The translations under genes were made by a program, and so were the position numbers. The notes beneath the pieces were generated by a model, which searched no databases, was not told where the DNA came from, and saw only the letters and a program-made list of their open reading frames with translations. Below are positions 32,123-41,026 of a DNA stretch of 48,028 nt, one piece after another. Position 1 is the stretch's first letter; every line of letters begins with the position of its first letter. The DNA is from Oscillospiraceae bacterium (GTDB taxonomy: Bacteria; Bacillota; Clostridia; Oscillospirales; Ruminococcaceae): the NCBI GenBank assembly GCA_017483465.1, contig JAFUWN010000019.1:1-48028 (forward strand). The letters run 5' to 3'.

Positions 32123-34229
32123 TGATAGCCTCCTGTGCGAGACGGTCAATATCGAGATCGCCGGCGAAGATTCTGGTATTCTTGCCGAGGGCATCCGGAA
32201 TGATGGAGAACGTATTGGAAATACCGTCCTGAGCGTGACGGAACGGAAGCTTTGCAACGGAACTCAGAGAAGCAACCGCACCATGTGTATCTCTGCCATG
32301 CATCGGATTTGCACCAGGAGCGAGCGGAATACCCTGTTTTCTGCCGTCTGGAGTATTACCGGTTTTCTTGCCGTATACGACATTGGATGTGATTGTCAGA
32401 ATAGACATTGTCGGCACACCGTCTCTGTAGGTATGATGTTTTCTGATTTTGTCCATGAACGTTCTGACGATATTCACAGCGATCTGGTCAACTCTGTCGT
32501 CATCATTGCCGTATTTCGGGAAGTCGCCTTCGATTTCATAATCTACGATTACGTTTTTAGTTACGCTGATGACATTTCCGGCCTTGTCCTTGACTTCGAT
32601 ATCTTTACGAATCGGCTTTACTTTTGCGTACTTGATGGCACTCAGGGAGTCAGCGACAACGGACAGTCCGGCAATGCCGGTAGCAAAATATCTCTTGACA
32701 TCACGGTCATGCAGAGCCATCTGTACTCTTTCATAGCTGTATTTATCATGCATGAAGTGAATAACATTCAGTGTATTGACATACAGACCGGCGAGCCATT
32801 CCATCATGTCGTCATATTTTTCCATGACATCATCATAATTTAATACATCACCCTCGACAGGTCTGTATTTCGGCCCCACCTGAACGCCGAGTCTTTCATC
32901 CACACCGCCGTTGATGGCATACAGCAGGCATTTTGCGAGATTCGCTCTTGCACCGAAGAACTGCATTTCCTTGCCGACTCTCATGGAAGATACACAGCAG
33001 GCAATTGCATAGTCATCACCGTGGGTAACTCTCATCATATCGTCATTTTCATACTGAATTGAACTGGATTTGATAGACATCTTGGCACAGAATCTCTTGA
33101 AATTGATCGGCAGTCTGGTAGACCAGAGAATTGTCATATTCGGTTCCGGAGCAGTACCCAGATTATTCAGTGTATTCAGATAGCGGAAAGAATTCTTTGT
33201 GACCATGTGCTGACCGTCAACAGAAACACCGCCGATGGATTCTGTTACCCATGTCGGGTCGCCGGAGAACAGGGAGTTATATTCCGGAGTTCTTGCGAAT
33301 TTTACAAGACGCAGTTTCATGATAAAATGGTCAATTAATTCCTGTGCTTCTGCTTCTGTAATCAGGCCTTTTTCCAGGTCACGCTGAATATAAATATCTA
33401 AGAAAGAAGATGTTCTGCCGATAGACATTGCCGCACCGTTCTGTTCCTTGACAGCTGCCAGATAGCCGAAATACAGCCACTGTACAGCTTCCTGAGCATT
33501 CTTTGCAGGACGGGAAATATCAAAGCCATAGATTTCTCCGAGTTTTTTCAGGTCTTTCAGAGCATTGATCTGTTCGGACAGTTCTTCACGAAGACGGATA
33601 TTTTTAGAAGTCATACGAACAAAATGTGTTGCTTTCTGATGTTCTTTGTCTTCGATCAGCATATCAATGCCATAGAGTGCCACACGTCTGTAGTCGCCAA
33701 TGATACGGCCTCTGCCGTAAGCATCCGGCAGACCGGTCAGGATAGCGGCATGTCTTGCGAGTTTCATTTCAGGCGTATAGGCATCGAACACACCCTGATT
33801 ATGTGTCTTTCTGTATTTTGTAAAAATTTCCACAACTTCGGGGTCTACTTCATAGCCGTATTCTTTGCAAGCCTGCTGAGCCATACGGATGCCGCCGAAC
33901 GGCTGAAGAGAACGCTTGAAAGGCTTGTCTGTCTGGAAACCGACAATTTTTTCCAGATCTTTATTTAAATAACCGGGGCCGTGAGAAGTAATGGTAGAAA
34001 TAATCTTGGTATCCATATCCAGAACACCACCGGCCTCACGTTCCTGACGAGATAAATCCATTACCTGTTCCCAGAGTTTTTTTGTAGCTTCTGTGGGACC
34101 TTCCAGAAATGCTTCATCTCCGTCATAGGGGGTAATATTCTTGTGAATGAAATCACGGACATTGACAGAAGTGTTACTCCATCTGCCGGGTGCAAAGCCT
34201 TCCCATTCCGGTGCAAAGTTTTTGAACAT
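32097..34229 (-). CDS. pflB: Pyruvate formate-lyase catalytic core lacking the glycyl-radical domain
   Basis: A 710-residue formate C-acetyltransferase core that converts pyruvate and CoA to acetyl-CoA and formate. The paired active-site cysteines are C411-C412 in [10 protein letters not shown], followed by [11 protein letters not shown] and the family blocks [20 protein letters not shown] and [22 protein letters not shown]. The chain stops after [20 protein letters not shown] and a short acidic tail (EESEENN), just where E. coli PflB (760 residues) enters its C-terminal glycyl-radical domain. The missing domain is encoded at 31576-31824. The start was set at MFKNFAPEW, 9 bases after AAGGAAG. 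The ATG three codons earlier is too close to it. Confidence 0.93.
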   Translation of the reverse strand: MFKNFAPEWEGFAPGRWSNTSVNVRDFIHKNITPYDGDEAFLEGPTEATKKLWEQVMDLSRQEREAGGVLDMDTKIISTITSHGPGYLNKDLEKIVGFQTDKPFKRSLQPFGGIRMAQQACKEYGYEVDPEVVEIFTKYRKTHNQGVFDAYTPEMKLARHAAILTGLPDAYGRGRIIGDYRRVALYGIDMLIEDKEHQKATHFVRMTSKNIRLREELSEQINALKDLKKLGEIYGFDISRPAKNAQEAVQWLYFGYLAAVKEQNGAAMSIGRTSSFLDIYIQRDLEKGLITEAEAQELIDHFIMKLRLVKFARTPEYNSLFSGDPTWVTESIGGVSVDGQHMVTKNSFRYLNTLNNLGTAPEPNMTILWSTRLPINFKRFCAKMSIKSSSIQYENDDMMRVTHGDDYAIACCVSSMRVGKEMQFFGARANLAKCLLYAINGGVDERLGVQVGPKYRPVEGDVLNYDDVMEKYDDMMEWLAGLYVNTLNVIHFMHDKYSYERVQMALHDRDVKRYFATGIAGLSVVADSLSAIKYAKVKPIRKDIEVKDKAGNVISVTKNVIVDYEIEGDFPKYGNDDDRVDQIAVNIVRTFMDKIRKHHTYRDGVPTMSILTITSNVVYGKKTGNTPDGRKQGIPLAPGANPMHGRDTHGAVASLSSVAKLPFRHAQDGISNTFSIIPDALGKNTRIFAGDLDIDRLAQEAINEESEENN

Positions 34230-34296
34230 AAATGACATCTTCCTTTCCAGTATATGAATGCGTTTGAAATACATACATTCTTTCTTTACAATTATT

Positions 34297-34325
34297 ATCA
34301 TACTACTTTTTCAGAACTTTGTCAA
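34297..34325 (-). promoter_or_regulatory. Promoter of the pfl operon
   Basis: On the minus strand TTGACA, a 17-base spacer, TATGAT. A second TTGACA lies 11 bases further upstream. I looked for Rex- or Fnr-like dyads and saw none. Confidence 0.85.
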
Positions 34326-34609
34326 GGTTTTGTCAATCATGAGTATGATATTTTTTTAACATTCGTTTGGTATTTACAGAAAAATTCCCAATTTTTTGAT
34401 AAAAAATATATAAAATATCCGACAGGCGGCACTGTTTGACAGGTTAACTCCTGCTAATCAGTGTATCACAAAATGCTGAACAAATCAATCTTTTTTAATT
34501 TCAGAATTATGAACATATTTTTTTAAGATTTTCTGCTAAATCAGGATTTTTATGCATATACTCTAAAGAATCCTTAATTTTCTCTGTTTTGTGCAGAGAA
34601 TACTGAAAC
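34326..34609. other. 284-base AT-rich intergenic region between pfl and spoIIID
   Basis: It holds the upstream part of the pfl promoter region and the upstream region of spoIIID. No ORF with a ribosome site and no clear sigma-A promoter toward spoIIID is visible. A lone TTGACA at 34436-34441 has no matching -10. Confidence 0.5.
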
Positions 34610-34622
34610 AGGAGTGAAGATT

Positions 34623-34901
34623 ATGTACACAAGCGACAGAGCTGTCATGCTCGGAACGTATATTCTCGAAGAACAGACGACTGTACGTGCCGCAGCGAAG
34701 AAATACGGTATTTCCAAAAGTACCGTGCATAAGGATGTCAGTGAGCGGCTGCCTTACATACAGCCGGAACTTGCCGAACAGGTACACGCCGTACTTCTGA
34801 AAAACAAACAGGAACGTCATATTCGGGGCGGCATGGCCACCAAGCAGAAATATGCCCGTCTCCGGCAGGCACGTGATCAGGCACAAAATACAGAAAAATA
34901 A
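34623..34901 (+). CDS. spoIIID: Sporulation transcription factor SpoIIID
   Basis: A 92-residue helix-turn-helix regulator. In endospore formers SpoIIID switches genes of the mother cell on and off after engulfment. The family pattern is clear: RAVMLGTYILEEQTTVRAAAKKYGISKSTVHKDVSERL (seen in parts), where the recognition helix is in ISKSTVHKD, then QVHAVLLKNKQERHIRGGMATKQKY. The length is normal. The start is ATG 34623, eight bases after AGGAG. A GTG at 34614 overlaps that site. A terminator follows at once. No sigma-A promoter is visible, as expected if a sporulation sigma factor is used. A sigma-E site could not be identified. Confidence 0.95.
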   Translation: MYTSDRAVMLGTYILEEQTTVRAAAKKYGISKSTVHKDVSERLPYIQPELAEQVHAVLLKNKQERHIRGGMATKQKYARLRQARDQAQNTEK

Positions 34902-34907
34902 GTTCCG

Positions 34908-34947
34908 GAAAGGGTGCAGGATTCTGTACCCTTTCTGAGTTTTTTTA
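34908..34947 (+). terminator. Terminator of spoIIID
   Basis: GAAAGGGT (34908-34915) pairs with ACCCTTTC (34928-34935), followed by TGAG and seven T. Confidence 0.85.
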
Positions 34948-34958
34948 CTCTCTGTGTC

Positions 34959-34987
34959 TTGCAAAATTCCGGATTTTGTAGTATAAT
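34959..34987 (+). promoter_or_regulatory. Promoter of the recQ-tex operon
   Basis: TTGCAA 34959-34964, a 17-base spacer, TATAAT 34982-34987. Confidence 0.8.
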
Positions 34988-35018
34988 AAAACTATCGGAA
35001 AGAAAGGGGATTATTTTT

Positions 35019-35054
35019 ATGACATTATCTGCCAAAGGACGAGTTTCTGCATGA
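35019..35054 (+). CDS. 11-codon upstream ORF overlapping recQ
   Basis: ATG 35019 follows AAAGGGG at a normal distance and encodes MTLSAKGRVSA, ending at TGA 35052-35054. This stop overlaps the recQ ATG as ATGA. The recQ start has no strong ribosome site of its own, so recQ is probably translated by ribosomes that finish this short ORF. Whether the peptide has a function is unknown. Confidence 0.55.
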   Translation: MTLSAKGRVSA

Positions 35055-36874
35055 CAGCTTATGAAATTCTGAAACAGTATTTCGGCTATGACAAATTCCG
35101 CAGCGGTCAGGCCGAACTGATTTCGCATATCTTACAGGGACAGGACGTGTTCGGAATCATGCCCACCGGTGCTGGAAAATCGTTATGCTATCAGATTCCG
35201 GCTCTGATGATGAACGGCCTGACAATTGTGATTTCTCCCTTGATTTCGCTGATGCAGGATCAGGTAGCAGCTCTGCGGACAAACGGGATTCCGGCCGCCT
35301 GTCTGAACAGTATGCTGAATGAGACAGAATATAAATCTGTATTAAGACAAGTCTACCGGGGAGAACTCAAGATTCTCTATGTTGCTCCGGAACGGCTTGA
35401 AACATCCAGTATGCTGAAAATTGCCGAAACAGTTCCGGTTTCTATGGTTACTGTGGATGAAGTGCATTGTGTTTCACAATGGGGACAGGATTTCCGGCCG
35501 AGCTATTTAAATATTATTTCATTTCTGAAAGCTCTGCCGTACCGCCCTGTTCTGAGTGTCTTTACGGCAACAGCCACACAGGAAGTCGCTCAGGATGTCA
35601 GAAACATTCTGCAACTGAAAAATCCGTTCTGCCTGACAACCGGATTTAACAGAGAAAATCTTTATTTCGGCGTAGCACAGCCACGGGATAAATCAGAAGC
35701 TCTGCTGGAATTTCTCAGACATCATCCGGATGAGACAGGCATTATTTACTGTATTTCCCGCCGTCTGGTCGAACAGGTTACCGAAGATCTCAATGATGCA
35801 GGTTTTCCGGCCGTGCGGTATCATGCCGGACTGACTGATCAGGAAAGATACCGGAACCAGAATGATTTTCTATATGACAAAGTCCGGCTGATTGTCGCAA
35901 CCAATGCTTTCGGAATGGGAATTGACAAATCGGATGTCAGCTTTGTGATTCATTATAATATGCCCAAAAATCTGGAAAATTATTATCAGGAAGCCGGAAG
36001 AGCCGGCCGTGACGGGAGTCCGGCAAACTGTATTTTATTCTATGACGGTTCTGATTTAAGAATCAATCAGTTTTTTATTAACAATTTCGGTGAAAATCAG
36101 GAAATGGATCCTAAATTAAAACAAAAGCTCCGTGCAAAAGAAATGCAGAGACTCCGGACAATACAGAATTACTGCACAGGCCGCAGCTGTCTGCGGAATT
36201 ATCTGTTAAATTATTTCGGTGATACTGCTCCGGAATACTGCGGAAACTGTAGTTTCTGCCGGATTTACTGCGAACAGAAAGAAATTACCGTACCGACACA
36301 GAAAATTATTTCCTGCATTTATTATTTACATCAGAAAAATTTATATTTTGATTCCAAATCCCTGGTACAGATTCTCCGTGGCAGCAAAGCAAAAAAATAT
36401 CAGGATTTACAGCTTGAACAGATACTCCCTACTTATGGCATCATGAACGACACTCCGGAAAAAGAATGCCTTGCAATGATTCGGTATCTGATTCAGAACG
36501 GAATACTCACAGAAAAAAATCAGGAACTGCATCTGAACCGGAAAGCCGGTCTGTTCCTGAAAGAACAGCAGAAAATTTTCATGCCTGTCCGGAAGGCTCT
36601 GCCTTCGGCAGAATCCGCACATACAGGCCGTAAAAAAACAGTTTCCGATACAGATGAAATATTATTTTCTCTGCTTAAAGACTGCCGTCAGAAACTCTCA
36701 CAGAAAGAACATGTGCCCGCTTATGTAATCTTCACTGATATGACACTCCGGGATATGTGCCGGAAACTGCCCGTTTCTGATATGGCTTTCCTGAGTGTGG
36801 AGGGAGTCGGACGGGTCAAACTCGAAAAATACGGCGATGCCTTTATGAAAGTCATCCGCAGTTATCAAAAATAA
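35051..36874 (+). CDS. recQ: ATP-dependent DNA helicase RecQ
   Basis: A 607-residue 3'-5' DNA helicase of recombination and repair. Walker A is in MPTGAGKSLCYQ, the DExH box reads VDEVHCVSQWGQDFRPSY, and motif VI is QEAGRAGRDG. The RecQ C-terminal zinc site shows four cysteines (CTGRSCLRNYL, then CGNCSFC). A winged-helix part follows, and the end (LRDMCRKLPVSDMAFLSVEGVG) matches an HRDC domain. All modules of bacterial RecQ are present. Its start overlaps the 11-codon ORF. The next gene, tex, follows after 34 bases with no promoter, so the two genes share a transcript. Confidence 0.96.
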   Translation: MTAYEILKQYFGYDKFRSGQAELISHILQGQDVFGIMPTGAGKSLCYQIPALMMNGLTIVISPLISLMQDQVAALRTNGIPAACLNSMLNETEYKSVLRQVYRGELKILYVAPERLETSSMLKIAETVPVSMVTVDEVHCVSQWGQDFRPSYLNIISFLKALPYRPVLSVFTATATQEVAQDVRNILQLKNPFCLTTGFNRENLYFGVAQPRDKSEALLEFLRHHPDETGIIYCISRRLVEQVTEDLNDAGFPAVRYHAGLTDQERYRNQNDFLYDKVRLIVATNAFGMGIDKSDVSFVIHYNMPKNLENYYQEAGRAGRDGSPANCILFYDGSDLRINQFFINNFGENQEMDPKLKQKLRAKEMQRLRTIQNYCTGRSCLRNYLLNYFGDTAPEYCGNCSFCRIYCEQKEITVPTQKIISCIYYLHQKNLYFDSKSLVQILRGSKAKKYQDLQLEQILPTYGIMNDTPEKECLAMIRYLIQNGILTEKNQELHLNRKAGLFLKEQQKIFMPVRKALPSAESAHTGRKKTVSDTDEILFSLLKDCRQKLSQKEHVPAYVIFTDMTLRDMCRKLPVSDMAFLSVEGVGRVKLEKYGDAFMKVIRSYQK

Positions 36875-36908
36875 TCATTTTCAGACACAGAAAGGACGGA
36901 TATATCTT

Positions 36909-39086
36909 ATGATGGATATGATTCAGATACTCACAGAGGAATTTCAGGTCAGACCCGAACAGGTCACAAATATTATTGAACTTCTTGATGACGGAAAAAC
37001 TGTTCCGTTTATCGCCCGTTACCGGAAAGAACTGACCGGTGCTCTCGATGATCAGACAATCCGGAAAATGGCTCTGAGATTACAGGCTCTCCGGAATCTC
37101 GAAACCAGAAAAGAAGAAATCATTTCGGCAATCGAAAACAAAAACGCCATGACTGACGAAATCATGCAGGCTGTCGAAAAGGCCATGACACAAGTCGAAC
37201 TGGAAGATATTTACAGACCTTTCAAAGAAAAACGCAGAACAAGAGCTTCTGTCGCCCGTGAAAAAGGACTTGCTCCGCTTGCCGAACTTCTCCTTGCTCA
37301 GAATCCGGAGGATCAGCCTGATCAGCTCGCTGAAGCCTATCTCTCCGAAGGAAAGGAAATTCCGGATATTCAGACAGCATTACAGGGGGCAATGGATATT
37401 ATCGCTGAAGAAATTTCCGATAATGCTGAAATCCGTTCGGAAATGCGTGATTTATATCAGCGTTTCGGAACAATTGACTGCTCAGCTACAGACAAGATTG
37501 AAGAATCTCCCGAAGATGCCGCTGTTTATTTTGATTATTATGAATATGAAAAATTAGTTCCCCGTTTGCAGGGACATCAGATTCTTGCAATCAACCGGGG
37601 TGAAAAAGAAGGCTATCTGAAAGTCAATATCAATGCTTCCGAAACTATGGCAGAACGCACCTGCACCAAGCATTATGTCAAAGAAATTTCTACTCCCTCC
37701 GGAGATCTCGTCCGTCAGGCAGCCTGTGACAGTGCCAAAAGATTAATCATTCCGTCTACTGTCCGTGAAGTCCGGAATGCCCTCCTGGATGATGCCTGCA
37801 CCAAAGCCATCAAAGTATTTGCCTCTAATCTGAAACAGCTCCTGATGCAGCCGCCGCTGAAAAATACAGTCACACTTGGTTTTGACCCCGGTTATAAAAA
37901 CGGCTGTAAGCTCGCTGTCGTAGACGGAATCGGAAAAGTGCTCGATACAGCGATTATTTATCCGACATTCGGGGAATATAAGAAAAAAGAAGCCGCTCAG
38001 AAAGTGAAAGATCTTGTTGAAACTTATCAGGTTACGGCAATTGCGATCGGCAACGGCACGGCCTCAAGAGAATCAGAAAGCTTTATTGCCGAACTTCTGC
38101 CGGAATTTTCTCATAAAGTTTCTTATATGGTCGTATCTGAAGCAGGAGCTTCTGTGTATTCTGCCTCGGAACTCGCCGCCGAAGAGTTCCCGGATTATGA
38201 TGTTTCTTTGAGAAGTGCCGTTTCTATCGCCAGAAGATTACAGGATCCTCTTGCGGAACTGGTCAAGATCGACCCGAAAGCCATCGGTGTCGGCCAGTAT
38301 CAGCATGACATGCCGAAAAATGATCTTCAGACTGCTCTTGACGGTGTTGTCGAAGAATGTGTCAATGCTGTCGGAGTGGATTTAAATACTGCTTCTGTGC
38401 CGTTATTATCGCATATTGCCGGAATCAACAATACAGTTGCAAAAAATATTGTCAAGTACCGTGAAGAAAACGGAGCGTTCCGGAATCGCAAAGAATTACT
38501 CAAAGTTCCGAAGCTGGGCAGGAAAGCGTTTGAACAGTGTGCCGGATTTTTAAGAATCTCCGGCGGTTCTCAGCCTCTTGACAATACTGCCGTACATCCG
38601 GAATCCTATCAGGCCGCTGAAATTTTACTGAAAAAATTCGGCTATTCTCTGGAAGATGCCGCCGCCGGAAAACTGGATGCCCTGAACGAACAGGTCAGAA
38701 AATCCGGAACAGAAACCCTTGCAAAAGAACTGGGCATTGGTGTCTATACGCTTCAGGATATGACGGAAGAACTCCGCAAACCAGGCCGTGACCCCAGAGA
38801 TCTTCTGCCGCCTCCCCTGCTCAGGAGCGGTGATGTCATGCAGATGAGCGACCTCAAAGAGGGTATGAAACTGGTCGGTACTGTCCGGAATATTGTAGAT
38901 TTCGGCTGTTTTGTGGATATTGGCGTACATGAAGACGGCCTTGTGCATATCTCACAGCTGACAGACAAGAAATTTGTCAAGCATCCGCTGGAAGTCGTCA
39001 AAGTCGGTGATATTGTAGAAGTGACGGTTTTAAGTGTTGACCTGAAAAGAAAGCGTATCAGCCTGACCATGAAAAATCAGAAATAA
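36909..39086 (+). CDS. tex: Tex-family transcription accessory/RNA-binding protein
   Basis: A 725-residue Tex protein. The conserved N-terminal part (VTNIIELLDDGKTVPFIARYRKE) is followed by a YqgF-like RNase H fold (GFDPGYKNGCKLAVVDG), helix-hairpin-helix repeats (LSHIAGINNTVAKNIVKYREENG, quoted in part) and a C-terminal S1 RNA-binding domain (about 650-725, ending KRKRISLTMKNQK). Tex interacts with RNA polymerase and nucleic acids and influences transcription. Length and domain order are complete. ATG 36909 and ATG 36912 are both possible starts behind AGAAAGGA. It is co-transcribed with recQ and ends at a strong terminator. Confidence 0.95.
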   Translation: MMDMIQILTEEFQVRPEQVTNIIELLDDGKTVPFIARYRKELTGALDDQTIRKMALRLQALRNLETRKEEIISAIENKNAMTDEIMQAVEKAMTQVELEDIYRPFKEKRRTRASVAREKGLAPLAELLLAQNPEDQPDQLAEAYLSEGKEIPDIQTALQGAMDIIAEEISDNAEIRSEMRDLYQRFGTIDCSATDKIEESPEDAAVYFDYYEYEKLVPRLQGHQILAINRGEKEGYLKVNINASETMAERTCTKHYVKEISTPSGDLVRQAACDSAKRLIIPSTVREVRNALLDDACTKAIKVFASNLKQLLMQPPLKNTVTLGFDPGYKNGCKLAVVDGIGKVLDTAIIYPTFGEYKKKEAAQKVKDLVETYQVTAIAIGNGTASRESESFIAELLPEFSHKVSYMVVSEAGASVYSASELAAEEFPDYDVSLRSAVSIARRLQDPLAELVKIDPKAIGVGQYQHDMPKNDLQTALDGVVEECVNAVGVDLNTASVPLLSHIAGINNTVAKNIVKYREENGAFRNRKELLKVPKLGRKAFEQCAGFLRISGGSQPLDNTAVHPESYQAAEILLKKFGYSLEDAAAGKLDALNEQVRKSGTETLAKELGIGVYTLQDMTEELRKPGRDPRDLLPPPLLRSGDVMQMSDLKEGMKLVGTVRNIVDFGCFVDIGVHEDGLVHISQLTDKKFVKHPLEVVKVGDIVEVTVLSVDLKRKRISLTMKNQK

Positions 39087-39115
39087 AAAAAGCTCCCCTT
39101 TTCAGGGGAGCTTTT
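39087..39115 (+). terminator. Terminator of recQ-tex
   Basis: AAAAGCTCCCCT pairs with AGGGGAGCTTTT around a 4-base loop. The flanking A and T runs mean it can also stop the convergent minus-strand transcript of the 41-residue gene. Confidence 0.9.
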
Positions 39116-39127
39116 CGGTTTCAGAAC

Positions 39128-39253
39128 TCAGCAGCCACAGCCGCAGTTGTTATTGCATCCGCAGTTATTGTTGTTATTGCCGCAGCAGAAGAACAGAATG
39201 AGAATCAGGAAAATTACCCAGCAGCAGCCATTGTTGTTATTATCAAAACACAT
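39128..39253 (-). CDS. 41-residue Cys/Asn-rich membrane micropeptide
   Basis: A short ORF with an AAGGAG ribosome site 11 bases before ATG. The protein begins MCFDNNNNGCC, has a single hydrophobic stretch (WVIFLILILFF), then CCGNNNNNCGC and a tail NNNCGCGC. Ten of 41 residues are cysteine. It resembles in style the tiny YjcZ-type or high-cysteine peptides of Firmicutes, often linked to spores, but no family can be confirmed. The repeated AAC/AAT and TGC/GGC codons make a low-complexity DNA stretch. A 9-bp dyad lies in its upstream region. A terminator shared with tex lies just downstream. Confidence 0.7.
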   Translation of the reverse strand: MCFDNNNNGCCWVIFLILILFFCCGNNNNNCGCNNNCGCGC

Positions 39254-39308
39254 AAGACAAAATCTCCTTACTGTAAAATATATATATCTGAAACTTCGCT
39301 TTCAGCGT

Positions 39309-39334
39309 TGTTTCATAGTACATAATATGAAACA
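39309..39334. promoter_or_regulatory. 26-base inverted repeat, candidate operator
   Basis: TGTTTCATA (39309-39317) and TATGAAACA (39326-39334) are exact complements separated by GTACATAA. It is located between the membrane-protein gene at 39361 and the micropeptide gene at 39253. There is no T run, so a protein-binding site is more likely than a terminator. Confidence 0.55.
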
Positions 39335-39360
39335 GCAGAAAATGTGTGACAGCTGATTGA

Positions 39361-40518
39361 TTATAATAACGTAATATCCTGTTTTGAAATATCAAAATAC
39401 TGCTCCAACACAGCGATATAATACCGGAATACGATTTTGCCGTTATAATACATGATGTCGCCCTCTTCCGGAATGCCGAGCACAGCAAGTTCTTCATCTG
39501 TGAAATCCGCAAGCTTGACGGTTTTGAAATCTTCTACGGTAATTCCAAGACTTTCTTTCTGCTTATCCGTCATCTTATCGAGCATCAGCTGATCTTTTTC
39601 TGTATCTAATACTTTTTTCTCTCTTTCACCGAGAGCAATGACAGTCTTGTGATAAGCATCCTGTGTCATGGGGATGACATCGCCGTTATTGAACGTTACC
39701 TGATAGGCCTCCCAGCCGAGCATATCCATCTGCTTGTCTGTAAGCGTAACTTCAATTTCTTCTGAAATTTCCTCCAGTTCGGAAGTAATTTCCTGACGGG
39801 TTTTGGTATCCCATGTGATCTCCATTTCTTCCGGTTCTCTGAGAGGCCGTTCAATCACGACATCATGTGACAGGCCTCTGATCTTGAACCAGAACAGATG
39901 ATAATATACTTTATCCATCGTATTGCTTTCCATTGAGATTTTTGTACTGCCGTTGGAACTGTCCGTGGTATTATAAATTTCATACCGGTACAGCCCTGAC
40001 GGAGAAACACCCTCTTTGACCAGTGTCGTGACTGTAGACGGTGCAAACATGGAATTGACCAGAAAATACAGCAGTGCTCCGACTAAGTAAATCAATAAAG
40101 AAATTGTTCCCCAGACGGTTTTTGCTGTTTCGCCCAGTCCTGACAAAAAGAAAATAATCAACGCTGCTGCCAGCATAGGAGCAAGCACCCACCATTGGCC
40201 GAAATAGATCATTACCGGAAAAACCAGTGCAGGCAGCATAATCAGACTGCTGAGCTTTGTCAGCAACTGTTTCCGGGTATACAGCATAACTGTCAGGGCA
40301 AGAACAGAAACGCCGGTGACTGCCATACATGCTTTAGAGACATCAATTAATTCCAGCTTATAAAAAACAGAATGATAGGCAAAAAATACAATCACTGCAC
40401 AATACAGTGCACTGAGCAGCGACAGGATTCTTTTGACCCATATGATATAATCCGGCTTTGCGGCTTCCTTTTCATGCGGAGCGGTGTGTCTGTGGCGTAC
40501 CGCTGAAGTATTACTCAT
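39361..40518 (-). CDS. Hypothetical membrane protein with a C-terminal extracytoplasmic domain
   Basis: A 385-residue protein. The first 25 residues are hydrophilic (His/Ala/Lys-rich). Five hydrophobic helices follow between about 28 and 160. The rest (about 165-385) is a soluble domain with a beta part (YRYEIYNTTDSSNGSTKI), then an acidic helical part that repeats short turns such as LTDKQMDMLGWEA, MTDKQKESLGITVEDF and FTDEELAVLGIPEEG. These three share a T/D-x-x-x-L-G core, so the domain may contain small degenerate repeats. I do not recognise the family. AAGGATAA precedes the ATG. It is transcribed from a clear minus-strand promoter. Confidence 0.75.
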   Translation of the reverse strand: MSNTSAVRHRHTAPHEKEAAKPDYIIWVKRILSLLSALYCAVIVFFAYHSVFYKLELIDVSKACMAVTGVSVLALTVMLYTRKQLLTKLSSLIMLPALVFPVMIYFGQWWVLAPMLAAALIIFFLSGLGETAKTVWGTISLLIYLVGALLYFLVNSMFAPSTVTTLVKEGVSPSGLYRYEIYNTTDSSNGSTKISMESNTMDKVYYHLFWFKIRGLSHDVVIERPLREPEEMEITWDTKTRQEITSELEEISEEIEVTLTDKQMDMLGWEAYQVTFNNGDVIPMTQDAYHKTVIALGEREKKVLDTEKDQLMLDKMTDKQKESLGITVEDFKTVKLADFTDEELAVLGIPEEGDIMYYNGKIVFRYYIAVLEQYFDISKQDITLL

Positions 40519-40586
40519 AATTCAGATTATCCTTTCTTTACTTATTATTTTTTATTATTTTTCTCAAAACAGATACGTTCTTAGAT

Positions 40587-40615
40587 ATTATACCATTTTT
40601 ATTCAGAAATGGCAA
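40587..40615 (-). promoter_or_regulatory. Promoter of the membrane protein gene
   Basis: On the minus strand TTGCCA, a 17-base spacer, TATAAT, about 70 bases before the start codon. Confidence 0.8.
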
Positions 40616-40657
40616 GTAGTTTCTGAAAAATATTTTTAATTTTTTTCAAAAAACCTC

Positions 40658-40686
40658 TTGACAAATGACTGAAACTATGCTATACT
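40658..40686 (+). promoter_or_regulatory. Promoter of the trp operon
   Basis: TTGACA 40658-40663, a 17-base spacer ending TGC, TATACT 40681-40686. Confidence 0.88.
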
Positions 40687-40714
40687 AAACTTAGTTTTAA
40701 TTTTAATCAAATAA

Positions 40715-40984
40715 ATCCTGAGAACAGAAGCAAGTAACTTCCCGATACAGTATTCAGAGAGCCGCCGGCTGGTGAAAATGCGGTATACATGCCCTGAAGT
40801 GAATGGGTCTGTGAGGAGCAGAGGAGAATTTTCTTTCAGTATCTTCTGCCGTATGCCTTACGTTATCAAGGCAGGATATGTCAGTATCCGGAAAGAGGGA
40901 TAATTTTTTTATCATGAAAATTATCTGAAATTGGGTGGCACAACGGTCAATCGTCCCATAGTATGGGAGGATTGGCATTTTTTT
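40715..40984 (+). ncRNA. T-box riboswitch, tryptophan-specific
   Basis: The leader carries the T-box hallmark GGGTGGCACAACGG (40933-40946), then a terminator hairpin (40946-40977, TCCCATAGTATGGGA core) and a T run. Stem I upstream contains GAAGTGAATGGGTCTGTGAG, with a likely specifier codon TGG at 40804-40806, which is tryptophan. The antiterminator bulge UGGC would pair with GCCA, matching the G discriminator base usual in tRNA-Trp. Uncharged tRNA-Trp binding should favour the antiterminator and switch on the downstream trp genes. Exact helix boundaries were judged by eye. Confidence 0.9.
40946..40984 (+). terminator. T-box-controlled terminator of the trp leader
   Basis: CAATC-TCCCAT and ATGGGA-GATTG arms with small irregularities close a short loop, followed by seven T. 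It is alternative to the antiterminator that includes the T-box bases. Confidence 0.85.
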
Positions 40985-41026
40985 ATGCAGTTTTTTAAAT
41001 CAAATCATTCATAAGGAGGATTTACC

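Noticed and set aside
32235-32843. Antisense 202-codon frame across pfl
   Set aside because: It has no ribosome site or family similarity and lies opposite a clearly conserved gene, so it is a shadow frame.
34230-34450. Rex or Fnr operator near the pfl promoter
   Set aside because: I looked for TTGTTAA-type and TTGAT-type dyads. None with two good half sites is present.
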